Below are positions 24,016-36,715 of a stretch of DNA of 64,000 nt, one piece after another. The DNA is from Azolla caroliniana. Taxonomy: Eukaryota; Polypodiophyta. Position 1 is the stretch's first letter, and the number at the start of each line of letters is the position of its first letter. The DNA lies in contig JBHGNT010000012.1 of NCBI GenBank assembly GCA_043228905.1, positions 8,246,001 to 8,310,000 on the forward strand. The letters run 5' to 3'. The position numbers and the translations under genes were made by a program. The notes under the pieces were generated by a model, which searched no databases, was not told the origin of the DNA, and saw nothing but the letters and a program-made list of their open reading frames with translations.

Positions 24016-24539
24016 TAATCAATTAATTAGGGCTTCTACTAAACTTAGGGTTTCAGTGAGAGCGTGAGTTGAGGACGTACGGTTTCAGTGAGAACAGGAT
24101 GTAGGATTAGAATAGAGCATGAGAGGGAGTTGAGGACGCGGGATCAAAAGAAAGTACTACTGTCTAAATTAGGTTTATGATAGAAATTAGGGTTTTCAAC
24201 CGAAACCCTAATTTTTTGGCCGAGAACAAGATGCAGAGGGAAACGAGGGCGGACAGGGAGTAGGGTGAGGCTTCCTCGCTCGTTGCTCGTTGTTTGTTCA
24301 CTCGCTCAGATGAAGAAAAACTGTTTTTTATTTTTTATTTAAAAAATTCAAAAAAAGAAGAAAACGAATATATTTATATGTATTCGTATTCCTATTCGTA
24401 TGGATTCGTGGGGTAGGCCCCACGAATGCGAATATTTCAATCTATGGGTGTAACATATTCGATAAAGGAAATGACTTTGTAGTAAGAAGAAAAAAAAAGC
24501 AAGAGTGGAGAGGGGAAGAAGAAGAAGTGAATTTGTTTT
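24016..24539. other. Spacer without recognised gene
   Basis: Contains repeated AGGGTTT pieces and an A-rich stretch near 24330-24370, but no open frame or motif that I recognise. The GAAGAAGAAG run at 24520 may be the start of the next LINE. Confidence 0.4.
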
Positions 24540-24824
24540 TGTTGCTGCACTCTATCGGCAACGGAATTGGGCATAAAGACAAGTCTTAGAAAGCCCTTGA
24601 TTAGAGCTTCTTAATGAGATATAACAAGTTAAATTGGTGGTTTGTATAAGAAGCAACAATAGACATAAGAAATCTTGTGTTGTCAGCATCCACATACTCA
24701 ACACACATTGCGGGTTTCCAATTGTCTTCATCATTTTCGACCTCTTCAATCGGGTGAGTTCCGTTTGTCTCTGTTGTTCAATTGAAAATTGTTTTTATCC
24801 TAGATCGAAATCACATCAAGAATA

Positions 24825-25713
24825 ATGGATATAAACATGAATTCCTCACAAATTGTGGGGGAGATCGATATGGAAACAATTGATCCAAAAAAGAGTAATG
24901 TGATGGTTGAATGTAATTGTGAAAGGGGAGACATTGGAAGCTCTAAGAGGTTTAAGGGTATTGAGGAAATTAATGAGAAAAAATTGACATATGCTGAAGT
25001 AATACATGTAGATGAGGTTGACAAGGATCATTATAATTGGGATAATTTATGGGGAATTGCCAATACCTTGTTGTCTGATATTGTGGAAGAAAATGAAAAT
25101 GAAGCAAAAGAATGCATTGATAGAAGTTGATGCTAAGGCAGTGTTGCAATCTTTTGATGTATTCTATGATCGTGCAGTTATATTCTTTTTTACCGGGAAA
25201 CTCACATACATTAATTGGATTAAACAATAGTTGAACACAATTGTGTTCAAAATTTATATGCAGGACCATGAGGGTTTTATGATGTAGTATTTCGTTCACC
25301 GGAACATCGAAGTGCATTATTGGCTAAAGTTCCTGTGTTTTTTGATAAACAATTGGTGCATTTAATGCAATGGTCCCCGTAGTGGACTATCATGCTTTGT
25401 TAAAACAAGAATTCCCTGTTTGGGTAACAGTGGATTGTAAGCATGCTTTTTTATGGCCACTTTTACCAGAGTTGATGAGTCAAATGGGTAAAGTGTTGGT
25501 ATCTCCACATACAAATGCGACAAATAAGTCCAGATTTTGTGTGTTATGGGATACAAGTCATAAGAGGCTAGGCTGGGTGTGTATGAACACACCTGGAATG
25601 AAAAGACTTTGTTTTAAATTGAAGTGGGAGACATTTGTAGGTCATTGTTTTGGATGTGGTGAATGGGGTCACTTTATGACGGAATGCCATCGTCATTGTC
25701 CCTCAACTATATA
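24825..25713 (+). pseudogene. L1-type ORF1 with CCHC zinc knuckle
   Basis: The N-terminal part (24825-25130) is open. It is followed, after frame changes, by LPELMSQMGKVL, WVCMNTPGMKRL and a knuckle CFGCGEWGHFMTEC near 25650-25685. This is the layout of plant L1 ORF1 proteins, with a DUF4283-like region and then a CCHC knuckle. The protein would bind the LINE RNA. At least five stops separate the pieces. A basic stretch follows at 25900-26100. Confidence 0.7.
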
Positions 25714-26340
25714 GGTTCCTAATGAAGGGAATGGTAAGGAAGGAGTTGGGAGAGATGTTGGTGTGTCAAATATTGTGGTTGTTATGGATGAAGGAACATC
25801 ATCTAGAGCAGGTTATAAAGAGGTCTCACTTCAAGGTTTGGGCCCTAAGAATAAGGGAACTCAATCTATGGATATCGAAAAACAAAGCTTAGTGGTTATA
25901 GATAAGCTTAGGGGAAAAAACCGTTGGATAGAGCTAGTAGTGATGTTGTTGTTGACAAAGATTGGCATCAGGTTAAGGGCAAGTCGAAGGGGAAATCAAT
26001 GAATATACAACGTAATAGTTTGCCCACTACTTGGGAGACTACTTGGCAAGGTAATTCAGGAACTAGGGAGGGTCCTCGAAAAGTTCCTTGGCAACAACAA
26101 TTTAGGGATAAGGGATTACCCCTTCACCTTCAATTTGATTCATTGTGATAGGTTGTAAATTCATCAAATTCTCGAGGTTTTCGTCAAGCGGGAGGACCTA
26201 AATAAAAAAGATTTCACTAGACAACCCTAAGGATGTGGTACATGAAAATCCATATGCAGCATTGGAACATGCTTTGACTAGTTTCATGACATCGGTTGCT
26301 CTAAAGGAGCAAGTGCACCCGTAACATTGTTGATTGAATA

Positions 26341-29300
26341 AAAGTGGTAACATGGAATGTGAGAGGGGCATGTTCTCCTCATAAGAAGTATATATTATGG
26401 GAAACTTTGTTAAGTAAAGAATGGGATGTATTATGTGCAGTTGAGCATAAGTGTCATGAGTTAGCAGGATCCACAGTTCATTTGTGTGGATATTCATCAT
26501 TCTATGCAGGACATCTTAATAATAATTAATTTCAGGTGTGGTATTAATCGTGCGGGATAAATATTATCCTCAAGTGGTGCATAATGATCCTTATGGTTGG
26601 TTTTTGGTTCTAGAAATCACATTTTTTGGCGAGGTTGTGTGGGTGGTTGGGATTTATGCCCTTAACCAAGCCACTCAACGTATTGCATTATGGGCCTCAC
26701 TCCTTCAAACCCTATGTGTGGGCCGTCCAGGATTACTTATGGGTGATTTTAACATGTGTGTTGATGCATCTCAATCGACGTCTGAACATTCAATCATGGA
26801 TGATCCTAAGCAACTTGCTTGGGATTCATTGGCTATGGAGGTTCTGAAGTTAGATGTTTGGACATGGTTGCATGGGAATGATCTAGGTTTTACTTTCCAA
26901 TCTGCTCAACATAGACAAACATGGAGTCGGTTAGATAGAATGTATGTGATGCATGATGATTCTTTTTTACCGACATCACTTCGTATGACAGTTCAACAAG
27001 ATGTAGGAACTTCAAATCACTTTCCTATTTGTTTGGAGGTTTGTAGTCATGCAATTGACATGTTTAAATCCTTACTTGGAAAGCCTCCATTATGCTTTAA
27101 CTCTTCTCTTTTGCTTCAACCTCACTTTGATTCTCACATGGAGAAAATTTTGGTAAATTTTTCACAAGAAATGAATCTTAAAGGAGTTAAAGCATAGGAT
27201 ATCACGTTAGGAAACATTAAAATCATTCATCGTATGTATGGAGTAACTAATGCTCAATGAAGAAGAGGTCTTCTTCGACAATTCTCACAAGTTCTCTCCA
27301 GGTGTAATGCATTATTGATACATGCACCATTAGATGAGGAGCTTTTGGATGTCCAAAGTCAATTGCAGGTTATTATTTCTCAGTTGCAATGCCAAAGTTA
27401 TCGTTATGGGAAGATGCATCAACTAAAGGATGGGCTCATAGATAATCAATGTCAATCTCATTTGTTTTTCTAAGCGTTATATCCTACTTATGCTCGATCT
27501 AATGTGGTACATGTGAAGCAAGGGGATGAATTGATAGTGGATCCTACTACAATAATTGACATATGTGTTCATTACTTTAAGGAGTTGATTGGCCCACAAT
27601 TGTTAATGACAAATGAGGTGAGTAGAGCACGTCATGAGTTTTATGATGTCGTTGGATGTATTGAGCATGACCTCATTAGTCATGAATTGGATGTGGATTT
27701 CACTGAGGATGAGGTGGACACGGTTTTAAGGAATCTTCCTAGTGGTAAGAGCACTGGTTGGGATGGCTTGACAAATGAAGTTTTTAACCGACATTTGAAC
27801 ATTTTAAAGGGGCCCTTAAATTTGATGTTTCAACATTCTTGGGGTTCTGGTTGTATGCCTCAAGCTTGGAAGGTTGGTCTAATTAAATTAGTTCCAAAGG
27901 TGACATCTCCTGAGTAATTTCATCAATGGAAACCTATTTCTTTGATGGGGGAGGGGTTATATAAGATATTTACAAAGCTCTTGGCAAATAGATTACAAAA
28001 GTATTTGCCAAAGTTGATACATCTTGTCCAATATGGTTTTATTGCAGGTAGGAATATATTGCATAATGTGTTGAATGTTCAAATGGCCATGGATTATGCT
28101 CAAAACATTAATCAAGAATTAATTATGGTACAATTAGATTTGGTGAATTTAGCTTATGAACATGTTAATTGGTCCTTTGTGTCTGGGTTAATGCATACAA
28201 TGGCTTTGGACCTTATATGTCTCGCCTCATATTTTTATTAGGACAAGATGCAGTGGCTCAAGTAATGCTTAATGGGGGAGTTACATCAGATATTGCTCTC
28301 ACAAGATCCACTTAGCCCATTGTTGTTTGCTATTGTTTGCATCAGAAGGGGGTGCTTGTATGGAACCAATTTGTATTGGCTTCTGGATTACATATCAATT
28401 GGAGGAAGTCTAGTCTCATATCATGTATTGAAAGGGATTCAAAATGTTTAGGATGGCTGAAGGATCAGTGGTTAAGAAAGGCTCTATTTTTCGACAATTG
28501 GGCTATCCATTACGAATGAATGTTACAAATGGTCAATTGATTGAATGGATGTCTAGTAAGTTGAGGGATAAGTTTGACATGTATTGGAAGTCACAATCTT
28601 GGCCATTTCCTGTACGCTTGAAGGTTGTACAATGTATTATGGAACCCATGATATTATATTACTTGCCATTGTTGCCATAGACAAAGAAGGCTTTGCATTA
28701 TGTTTTGCAACCTCTTCGATATTTGTTGTGGAAGAAGAGGGATAAGATGGGATTCACTTGGGTTGCATAGAATCATCTAGCAACACCTAAGCGCTTGGGG
28801 GGAGCTGGAATATTGAAGATATCTATGCATATGATGACTCATAGATTTTCATTATTACAAGAATGTGTTCAAACCTCACAACCATGGATAACTATTGTTC
28901 AATATTTCATTGAGAATAAGGGTTTAACACATGGGAGGACAACGATTAAGGCTTCATGGTGGCAATTACTGAATGGATGTATTTCACTTAGGATTTTGGG
29001 CTCTTCATGTGTTCAACATTTGGTTACCTCATGGCAAGAAGCACTTGTGTTATGTGTATGGAAACCATCACCTAGTAGAGAGCACTGTAATTCTTTGCAA
29101 AAAGAGTTACTTGTGTCTTCTCGGTTATTATGTTGGCCAAGAAAGGAGAGATTGCACGAGCTCAATTTAATCGTTTGTTTTGTTTGGGGGTCAAAGAGGT
29201 GGGAGATATAGTTGAGGTTCCATCTCAAAGAATTTTGGAGTTTGTTGAAGCACGACAATTATTACGCATCCTACCTAATTATGAGCGTATTTGGCAACAA

Positions 29301-29932
29301 CTACAAAATATTGCATTGGTGCAAAGTCGCTTACCGCTACAAACAGGAGAACAACCGTGAATTGATTGATGTTTACGAGGTCAAACATCATTGTTACAAG
29401 TGACTAATCTTTTGTATCATTGCTCTGTTGAGTCTCTTGGATGGTTATCATCTTAGGCTGAAGAAGAATGGAAAATACACAAATTTGATCATGGGTGGTG
29501 GCAGATCTTACAACTTTGTTGGCATTCTAAATTGCGACTTGTAGCAAAGGTCTTCATTTGGAGAGTTTTGATTGGAGGATTGTCTTTGGGATTAGCTCTA
29601 AAGCATTGTGGACTAGCAATGGGCAATTACTTCTTTGCACTGTTCAAATGGAAGATAGTACTCATCGATTTATACAATGTTCGATTGCTTGTTAGATTTG
29701 GAGCTACATTTCTCAAATTTGGCAAGTTTTATCACGGTGTTATTTGACACCTAGACAGTGGGTGTTTGCACAATTTAAACAAGTTGACTCAAAATCAGAG
29801 ATGGAGATCGTTTTTCTATTTTTGAGATATTGGGGATTGCATCATAATTGGAACATTTGCAATGCTTTTGTATTTGATGGTAGACATGGAGTGAAAGCAT
29901 ATCTACGAAAGTTGAAGAGAGTACTAATGTGA
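26341..29932 (+). pseudogene. L1-type ORF2: endonuclease and reverse transcriptase
   Basis: Begins VVTWNVRGACSP (endonuclease), continues GLLMGDFNMCVD near 26730 and WSRLDRMYV near 26925, then SNHFPICLEV. The reverse transcriptase fingers and palm are at 27700-28230. The palm is cut short: LLFAIV is joined directly to a segment that normally lies downstream of YADD (SGLHINWRKSSLIS near 28385). The C-terminal part holds KVFIWRVLIGGLSLGLAL near 29550, the usual zf-RVT region, with the cysteines lost. Stops at 26527, 27195, 27258, 27472, 27915 and others. Confidence 0.85.
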
Positions 29933-30115
29933 CAATTTTCTTTATTGGAGCAAGTGGAAATTCTTTCATTAGTGGAGTGTTTGTCTTGCCTATTGGCAAT
30001 TCAACATGTTCCACTACCCATGTAGTGTAGTTAGTGGGTAACCATACTCCATTGCCACACCCATTGTAAGTAGTGTTTTTTACACACATTTTTTAATATA
30101 ATTGTGTGTTTTCAC

Positions 30116-30154
<39 letters not shown>

Positions 30155-30184
30155 CATGGAGACTATGACGTCGTGGGTTCATCC

Positions 30185-30266
30185 CCTACATTTTGCAATG
30201 ACATTTAGTAAATTAAAACCCAAGACGTATTGTTAGTATCATAACAGCTTACCACTAGGGTAAGAT
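30185..30266 (-). mobile_element. Partial SINE-like copy
   Basis: The minus strand reads CTTACCCTAGTGGTAAGCTG and, 30 bases on, CGTCTTGGGTTTTAA, parallel to the first two thirds of the SINE copy at 23362-23464. It is bracketed by (GA)n and the LINE-B (GATA)n tail. Confidence 0.5.
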
Positions 30267-30267
30267 A

Positions 30268-32056
30268 ATTAGATAGATAGATTATATTATCATCTTTCGA
30301 GGTCAAATATGACCTAGGAGACCAAAAATATTACATTTCACGTGATACGTGTGAAAGTGAATAGTGACTCTCGATGTCCAAGAACTTTATCAATGAATTT
30401 TCCAATTGAGAGTGCACATTGTGGTTATGAGAGAAATTCGTGCAAGGATAGGGCTCGATCGAAGATGTGTGGAAAGCATGGTCGAATGTAATCAAAGGCA
30501 AAGCATTGTATCAAAGTGTGATACTCAGACTCTCGAACTTGTTTAGGGCAAAGTATGTATGGTTGACCACTCTCATCACTTGTGCCCTAGCGCCCCGGCT
30601 CACATCGCAATGCATGTGAGCTAAGGCGGATAGAAGCAATGGTTCAAATAGTAGACAACAGGATGAGCTCTAACATGTACCGATGTGTACGGTTTCCCCA
30701 TTTCACGAAGAATATGATTTGTGGAAAGCATGGTCGAATGTAATCAAAGGCAAAGCATTGTATCAAAGTGTGATACTCAGACTCTCGAACTTGTTTAGGG
30801 CAAAGTATGTATAGTTGACCACTCTCATCACTTGTGCCCTAACGCCCCAGCTCACATCGCAATGCATGTGAGCTAAGGCGGATAGAAGCAATGGTTCAAA
30901 TAGTAGACAACAGGATGAGCTCTAACATGTACCGATGTGTACGGTTTCCCCATTTCATGAAGAATATGATTTTGTGGTCAGGTGCAACATGTGTAGTATA
31001 ATGTGTGAAGTGTGAGCCTCCACATTTTTCCCATGTCATGATACATTGGCGTTGCAAAAATGCCTCATTTACAAAGGAATCTAGTAATGCATCATGAAGC
31101 AAATGTGTTGCATCCTATGTACCAAACCACTTTTTCATATATTGCATCCAACCAGAACACAAAATTTTGCTTTTATGCAACTTTTGGATCTTTTTTCTTG
31201 CTTCCCATGCAATTCTAGGACGTCAACGAGGGACTTTTTTGAACCTTAAGCATGTATTCAACAACCCTTTCCATGGCCATAATCTCAAAGGGAAATGATC
31301 CCATATCAAGGAGGAGGTGGATGTATGACATTTGTTTCTTAACTTGTAGAAACTTTGTAAGAAAATGTTTTTGGACATTTCAAACTCTGTCCAAGTAGAT
31401 TTAGAGATCTGCTACCACCTATACTTCCACCCCATAGAGAAGCGTCTGTATCACCAAAGTATCGAAAAGGTATTCCTTTAGGATCCAACACTTAATATCT
31501 CCATGATTGCATGTGTTCTCCAATGCATAGTATCGCTTTCCTGCCTCTAAGCGGCGTGTAGCACATTCATTCCATCTATGATTTGAGGGAACTTCAAGGC
31601 TAAGATATTTGAAGCTTTCCACACATTCAAGTGGCTCATCATTGTACATAATGCATGGCTTATCTTTTTTTTGGCTCTTCACAAGCATAATCTTTGTTTT
31701 AGAGCTATTGACAATTAATTTAGTATGCATGCAAATGTTTTTCAATGCCTTCTGTTCATAAGGGTTTGCACATCCCCTAAAGTCTTTGTAAAAAGCATTA
31801 TATCATATGCATATAACAAAATCATAAGACAACATTCCGAATGACAACTTCTTCAACACCTTTCTTTACAAACATAACAACCATTTCTTCAAATTCATCA
31901 ATGCATAGACCAAATAGAGTTGGTGAAAGTGGGCATCCTTGCTTAATACCAATAGTGCTATTGAAAAAATCTAAAAGTTTATTTCTCATACACACAACAT
32001 ATAACCTTCTCATATATTCGGGAGATTGCAAACATATATTCACTTGGCACCTCGAG
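30268..32056 (-). mobile_element. 5'-truncated LINE-B with reverse transcriptase fragment
   Basis: The 3' hairpin and (TATC)n tail are at 30268-30330. Coding remnants lie at 31419-31745 (SFKYLSLEVPSNHRWNEC, LLYGVEV) and 31822-32043 (GIKQGCPLSPTLFGLCIDEF). YADD between them is damaged. The sequence type is the same as LINE A and unlike L1. The element contains a 252-base tandem duplication (30469-30972) in its 3' region. The 5' end at 32056 abuts the truncated L1 copy. Confidence 0.85.
30469..30972. repeat. 252-base perfect-period tandem duplication inside LINE-B
   Basis: Units start at 30469 and 30721. By eye they differ at about four sites, each G to A or C to T, plus one extra T at the end. 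The duplication is therefore recent relative to the element. Confidence 0.9.
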
Positions 32057-33062
32057 TTCTTGGTTTAACACATGGGAGGACAACAATTAAGGCTTCTTGG
32101 AAAGAACAAATTGCCCTCTCAGTTTAATTGTTTGTTTCGTTTGGGGGTCAAAGAGGTGGGAGATATAGCTGAGACTCCATCTCAAAGAATTTTAGAGTTT
32201 GTTAAAGCGCGACAATTATTAAATATCTTGCTCAATTATGGGTTTATCTGGCAACAACTACGAAATATTGCATGGATGTAAGGTCCTTTACCTTTACAAA
32301 TAGAAGAGGAATCATAGATTGATTGGTGTTTACAGGGTTAGGCGTCATTTTTACAGGTGACTACTAATCTTTTGTATCATTGCTTAGTGGCGTCTATTTG
32401 ATGGCTATCATTAAAGTTGAAGAAAAATGGAAAATACATAACTCTAATCATGGATGGTGCCAGATTTTAAAATGTAGTTGGCATTCTAAATTGCCACTTG
32501 TAGCAAAGATCTTCATTTGGAGAGTTTTGATTGGGGATTTGCCTTTGGGATATGTTCGAAAGCAACGTGGACTAGCAACGGGTAATTGCTTTTACATTGT
32601 TCAAATGGAAGGTAATACTGTTTCATATAATGTTTGATTGCTTGTCAAATTTGGAAGTTACATTTCTCAAAATCGGCATGTTTTATCATGGTGTTATTTG
32701 ATGCCAAGATAGTGGGTGTTTGCATTATTCACATACATTGACCCAAAATCAAAATTGAAATTGTTTACCTATTTTTGAGGTATTGGGGATATGTGCAATG
32801 CTTTTGTATTTAATGGTAGGCATGGAGTCAAATCATATGTACCAAAGTTTAAGGGAGTACTAATGTGGCAATATCTTTATTGTAGCAAGTAGAAATTCTT
32901 TCTTCAATGGAGTGTTCATCTTGCGGCTTGCCTATTGGCAATTCTACATGTTCCATTACCCATGTAGTTAATTAGTGGGTGACCAGACTTCGTTGTGATA
33001 CCCATTGTAAGTAATGTTTTTCACACACATTTATTAATATAATTGTGTGTTTTCACCAAAAG
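32057..33062 (+). mobile_element. Truncated second copy of the L1-type LINE
   Basis: Parallel to 28920-30115 of the larger element, with an internal deletion of about 200 bases near 32100 and many point differences. It contains PSQRILEFVKARQLL and KIFIWRVLIGDLPLG. The end (tgtgttttcaccaaaag) matches the end of the larger copy and runs into the next LINE-B tail. Confidence 0.8.
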
Positions 33063-33065
33063 ACA

Positions 33066-33321
33066 AATAGATAGATTATATTATCATCTTTGGAGGTCAA
33101 ATATGACCTATGAGACCAAAAATATTACATTTCATGTGATACATGTGAAAGTGAGTAGTGACTCTTAATGTTCAAGAACTTACCAATGAATGTTGCAATC
33201 AAGAGTGCACATTATGGTTGTGACAGAAATTCATGCAAGGATTGGCCTTGGTTGAAGATATGTGGAAAGCATGGTCGAATGTAATCAAAGGCAAAGCATT
33301 GTATCAAAGTGTGATACTCAC
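33066..33321 (-). mobile_element. LINE-B 3' end, interrupted by the Ty3 element
   Basis: Same 260-base 3' region as at 30268. It stops at gtgatactca and resumes after the Ty3 element at 39066 with actctcgaa, so the LTR element inserted here. Confidence 0.85.
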
Positions 33322-33767
33322 TGTCATGATATGGCAAGACTCAAACCCATGACCTTATGTTACATGGGTTGAGCTTTTGACCATTAGACTATATGTTGTA
33401 ATACAAAGGATATTGTTTTCATTTAGGTTTTACTATAGAAAATTGATGTATATTCCAGATTTCTTTAGAACATTCTAGAAACTTTAGGAGTACTCCTGAG
33501 AACGCTATAAAAGGAAGCACAAGGCATTATTTCGAACCAAATCGGTTCCATGCCAGTCTTACGCCTCCTAGCTACTATTGTATATTCCCGTAACATAATA
33601 TATATCTTTTGTTATCCTCGATCTCTCTCTCACTCTCTCTCACTCTCTCCTTCTCTCAAGAGTTCTACACCTTCCTTAGTACTAATCCTCATCTTTTAGT
33701 ACTAGATCCTTCTCTGTTTTAGTACTGTTCCTGACAGTACTTCTCTGTCTTAGTACTGCTCCTGATA
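33322..33767 (+). repeat. 5' LTR of the Ty3 chromovirus
   Basis: Begins TGTCATGATATGG and ends CTCCTGATA (the 3' copy ends in the expected CA). A TATA box, TATAAAA, is at 33506-33512. The second half is pyrimidine-rich and repeats TTAGTACT. The first 70 bases include a tRNA-like sequence on the opposite strand. Confidence 0.9.
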
Positions 33768-33858
33768 GGTTGAACCGATTTTCTCTCCTTCTCTTCCTTT
33801 ATCTTCTTACTTCTCCCTCCCTTCATACTAATCTCTTATTCCTCTTTTCTCTCATACT

Positions 33859-34859
33859 ATGGCCATTGTTAGTGCTCAAGAATATCAATCCGTTTTCTCC
33901 GAGCTACAATGCTTGAAAGAGAAGTTCCTTGCTTTGGAAGAAGAAAATCAACGGTTGTTGGGGGATTTCAACAAATCTCCTTAGAAAAGCAGCAGACGCA
34001 ACAACATGGGGAACTAGTGGTGCGCGTGCAACAACTTGAAGCAACCTTAGTAGCGATACAACAACAAGGACCCAGTACGCAAGGGATTCATAAAGAACCC
34101 AAGTTCGGCCTTCCCATGAAATTCGATGGAATGTGATTGTAGTTTAGAGGATTCCTTAATCAAGTACGATTAGTCATTCAAATGCATCCTTCTTGATATC
34201 CCACCGATGCATCACGAGTGGGATTAGTAGGCACTCTACTTAGTGGCACGACTTTGGCATGGTTCGCCCCCTTGTTAGAAAAAAGCTCTCCCTTGTTAAA
34301 TAATTTCAAAGAGTTTATTACTGAGTTTAAAGCCTGTTTTGGAGATATCGACAGTGTTAGAACAACAATCAACAAAATCCGAAGATTGCGCCAAGGTGAG
34401 CGGCTGACCTCGGTTTATGTTGCGGATTTTCGTCTTCTCGCCACTGATATTCCCTGGAATGACCAGGCACTAATGGAGCAATTTCGTTTTGGCCTACGTA
34501 ATGATGTTAAAGATTTACTCTTAACTTTCCCCGAGGAGCCAAAGTCATTGATAGAAGCAATCAGTCGCGCGGTGCGATGCGATAATCGCCTCTTCGAACG
34601 ACATTTGGAAAGTCAGTTCCAAATGCCACGGACAAGATCGGAGCCCACCTACGCTTCAATCGTAGCAAAGCCTTTCCCAAGGGAGTCATTCAATACGCCT
34701 TCAACAAATACTCCGACTCCAATGGAAATTGACACCACACGTCGCCGTGGACCACTATTAGAAGAAGAAAAGCAGCGACACAAGGCAAATCGATTATGTC
34801 TTTATTGCGGTGGACCGAGGCATATTGCAGTGAACTACCCCCATCAACAAAAAAGGTAG
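33859..34859 (+). pseudogene. Ty3 gag (capsid and nucleocapsid)
   Basis: Starts MAIVSAQEYQSVFSEL with a coiled-coil-like segment. A frame change near 33910-33980 leads to the capsid part (FGLPMKFDG, LAWFAPLLEKSSPLL, FGDIDSVRTTINKIRRL, MEQFRFGLRND). It ends in a knuckle CLYCGGPRHIAVNY near 34797-34838, in which the last Cys is Tyr. Stops at 33982, 34134 and 34192. The capsid forms the particle and the knuckle binds RNA. Confidence 0.85.
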
Positions 34860-36715
34860 GTAAATCAAATATTAACCGCTAGTACTAATAGTACTAAATC
34901 TGAGTCTATTCCTCTAGGTGTGTCTCATAGTCCTAATAGCCCAAACCTTTCAAACAAATTTGAAATCCTTAGTCAACTAGAAGAAGAGTTAAACGATTAA
35001 GTCCAGCCAAAATAGGAGCCGTTTGGTTGGACAGCCCTAGATCTCTACAGCCCATTGGTGGTTCCATTTCCTCTAAGCAAGTTAGCAATGTGTTATTAGA
35101 TCAAGTAATGGTTAGTACTAAAAGTACTCCTCCAGTATATGTCTTAGCACTCTTAGATTCCGGATCCAACTCTTAGATAGGAATTTTGCCCAAGCTCATC
35201 AGATATCCCTAAAGAAACTCCCATGTCTAGCCTCTATAGTAGTCATTGATGGTCGTCCCATTGCTTTCGGGAATATTATAAAAGAGTCAAAACCCGTTAA
35301 TATTGTCCTAGATAACTTAGCGTGTGTAGTATCATTTAATATAATTAGTATCCCATAACATCCCATTGTTTTGGGATTACAATGGTTTGAATTACATAAC
35401 CCAGCCATAGATTGGAGAACAAGAGAAATACAATGTCAACAAACCCAAGGATCTACTCATAAGATTGCAACCATTTCGCTACATTACTTGCGTGCTTCCA
35501 TCAGTTGCGTGAGGAAGCATGGAAGGAAGAAATGTTTTTCTTCGCAATATTAGTAAACCCCTCCAGTATCAATAAAGAGGAGTCCACCGTTCAACTTCTA
35601 GAGAAGTATCGTCATTATGCCGATGTGTTCGATAAAGTACGAGCTAATACGCTTCCTCACCATCGACGGTATGATTGCCCCATTGATTTATAACCGGGAA
35701 AAGAACCACCATGGGGACCGATCTACAATTTGTCACCAATCGAGCTAGAAGTCCTTTGAGCCTATATAGAGGAGGATTTGGCAAATGGTTTCATTCGACA
35801 TTCGAAATATCCAACCGGCGCACCCATTTTCTTCGTCAAGAAAAAGGATGGATCACTTCGTCTCGTTGTAGATTACCGTGGGTTGAATAAAGTCACCATC
35901 AGGAATATGTATGCACTTCCCCTTATCTCAAGTCTTTTAGAATGGATCAATGGTGCACGGTACTTCACAAAGATCGACTTACGAGGAGCGTATAACCTCG
36001 TACGGATCCGACCAGGAGATGAATGGAAGACTGCGTTTCACACCAGATATGGGCACTTCGAGTATACGGTCATGCCATTCAGCCTCACTAATGCGCCAAC
36101 AGTCTTCCAACACATGGCAAATGATATATTCCAAGATCTCTTGGATGATTTTTTGATCATCTATTTGGATGATTTGCTGGTTTATTCGAAGACCTAAGAA
36201 GAGCATGATTCTCATGTATTGTTAATACTAAAACAACTTCGAGAACATGGTCTTTATGCAAAACTGGAAAAATGTAGTTTCGGGTGCAACCAGATAGAAT
36301 TTTTGGGCTATGTCATTTCCTCGGAAGGCATCTCCATGGATCCAGCTAAGGTCAAAACGGTGGTAGAGTGGCATACTCCACGTTCATTGCGAGATGTGCA
36401 ATGTTTTTTAGGCTTTGCCAATTTTTACCGCAAGTTCATACAGGATTACTCAAAGCTTGTTCTGCCTCTCACACAACTTACCAGGAAGGGAAAATCGTTC
36501 GTTTGGTCTGAAGAAGCGGACATTGCTTTTGAGAGTCTTAAGAAGGCATTTACATCAGCTCCTATTTTAGCTTATGTTGATCCAGAGAAGCCATTCATCA
36601 TTGAAGCAGACATGTCGGATTTCGCCTTGGGTAGCATTCTGTCTCAACAAGGCGATGATGAGAAGCTACATCTTGTGGCTTTCCATTCACGCAAGTGCCG
36701 TGGAAATCAACTATG
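34860..36715 (+). pseudogene. Ty3 pol: protease, reverse transcriptase and start of RNase H
   Basis: Protease ALLDSGSN near 35150, then a shifted frame (PIVLGLQWFELHNPAIDW near 35360-35410). Reverse transcriptase from [20 protein letters not shown] (near 35810) through [11 protein letters not shown] (near 35965), the YLDD active site near 36163, and FLGFANFYRKF near 36410. RNase H begins FIIEADMSDFALGSILSQQ near 36595. Stops at 35175, 35691, 35757 and 36196. A frameshift near 36690 moves the RNase H to the next frame. Confidence 0.9.

Larger units (their letters stand above)
24540..30150 (+). mobile_element. Plant L1-type LINE, defective
   Basis: ORF1 carries a CCHC knuckle. ORF2 has an endonuclease, an L1-type reverse transcriptase (LPSGKSTGWDGLTNEVF, QLDLVNLAYEHVNWSF, PLSPLLFAIV) and a zf-RVT-like C-terminus. 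The 3' end (tttcacgaaagagag) runs into (GA)n at 30117-30150. A deletion at about 28335-28345 removes the F/YADD catalytic box. Multiple stops are present. A truncated second copy lies at 32057-33062. The left border is approximate. Confidence 0.85.
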
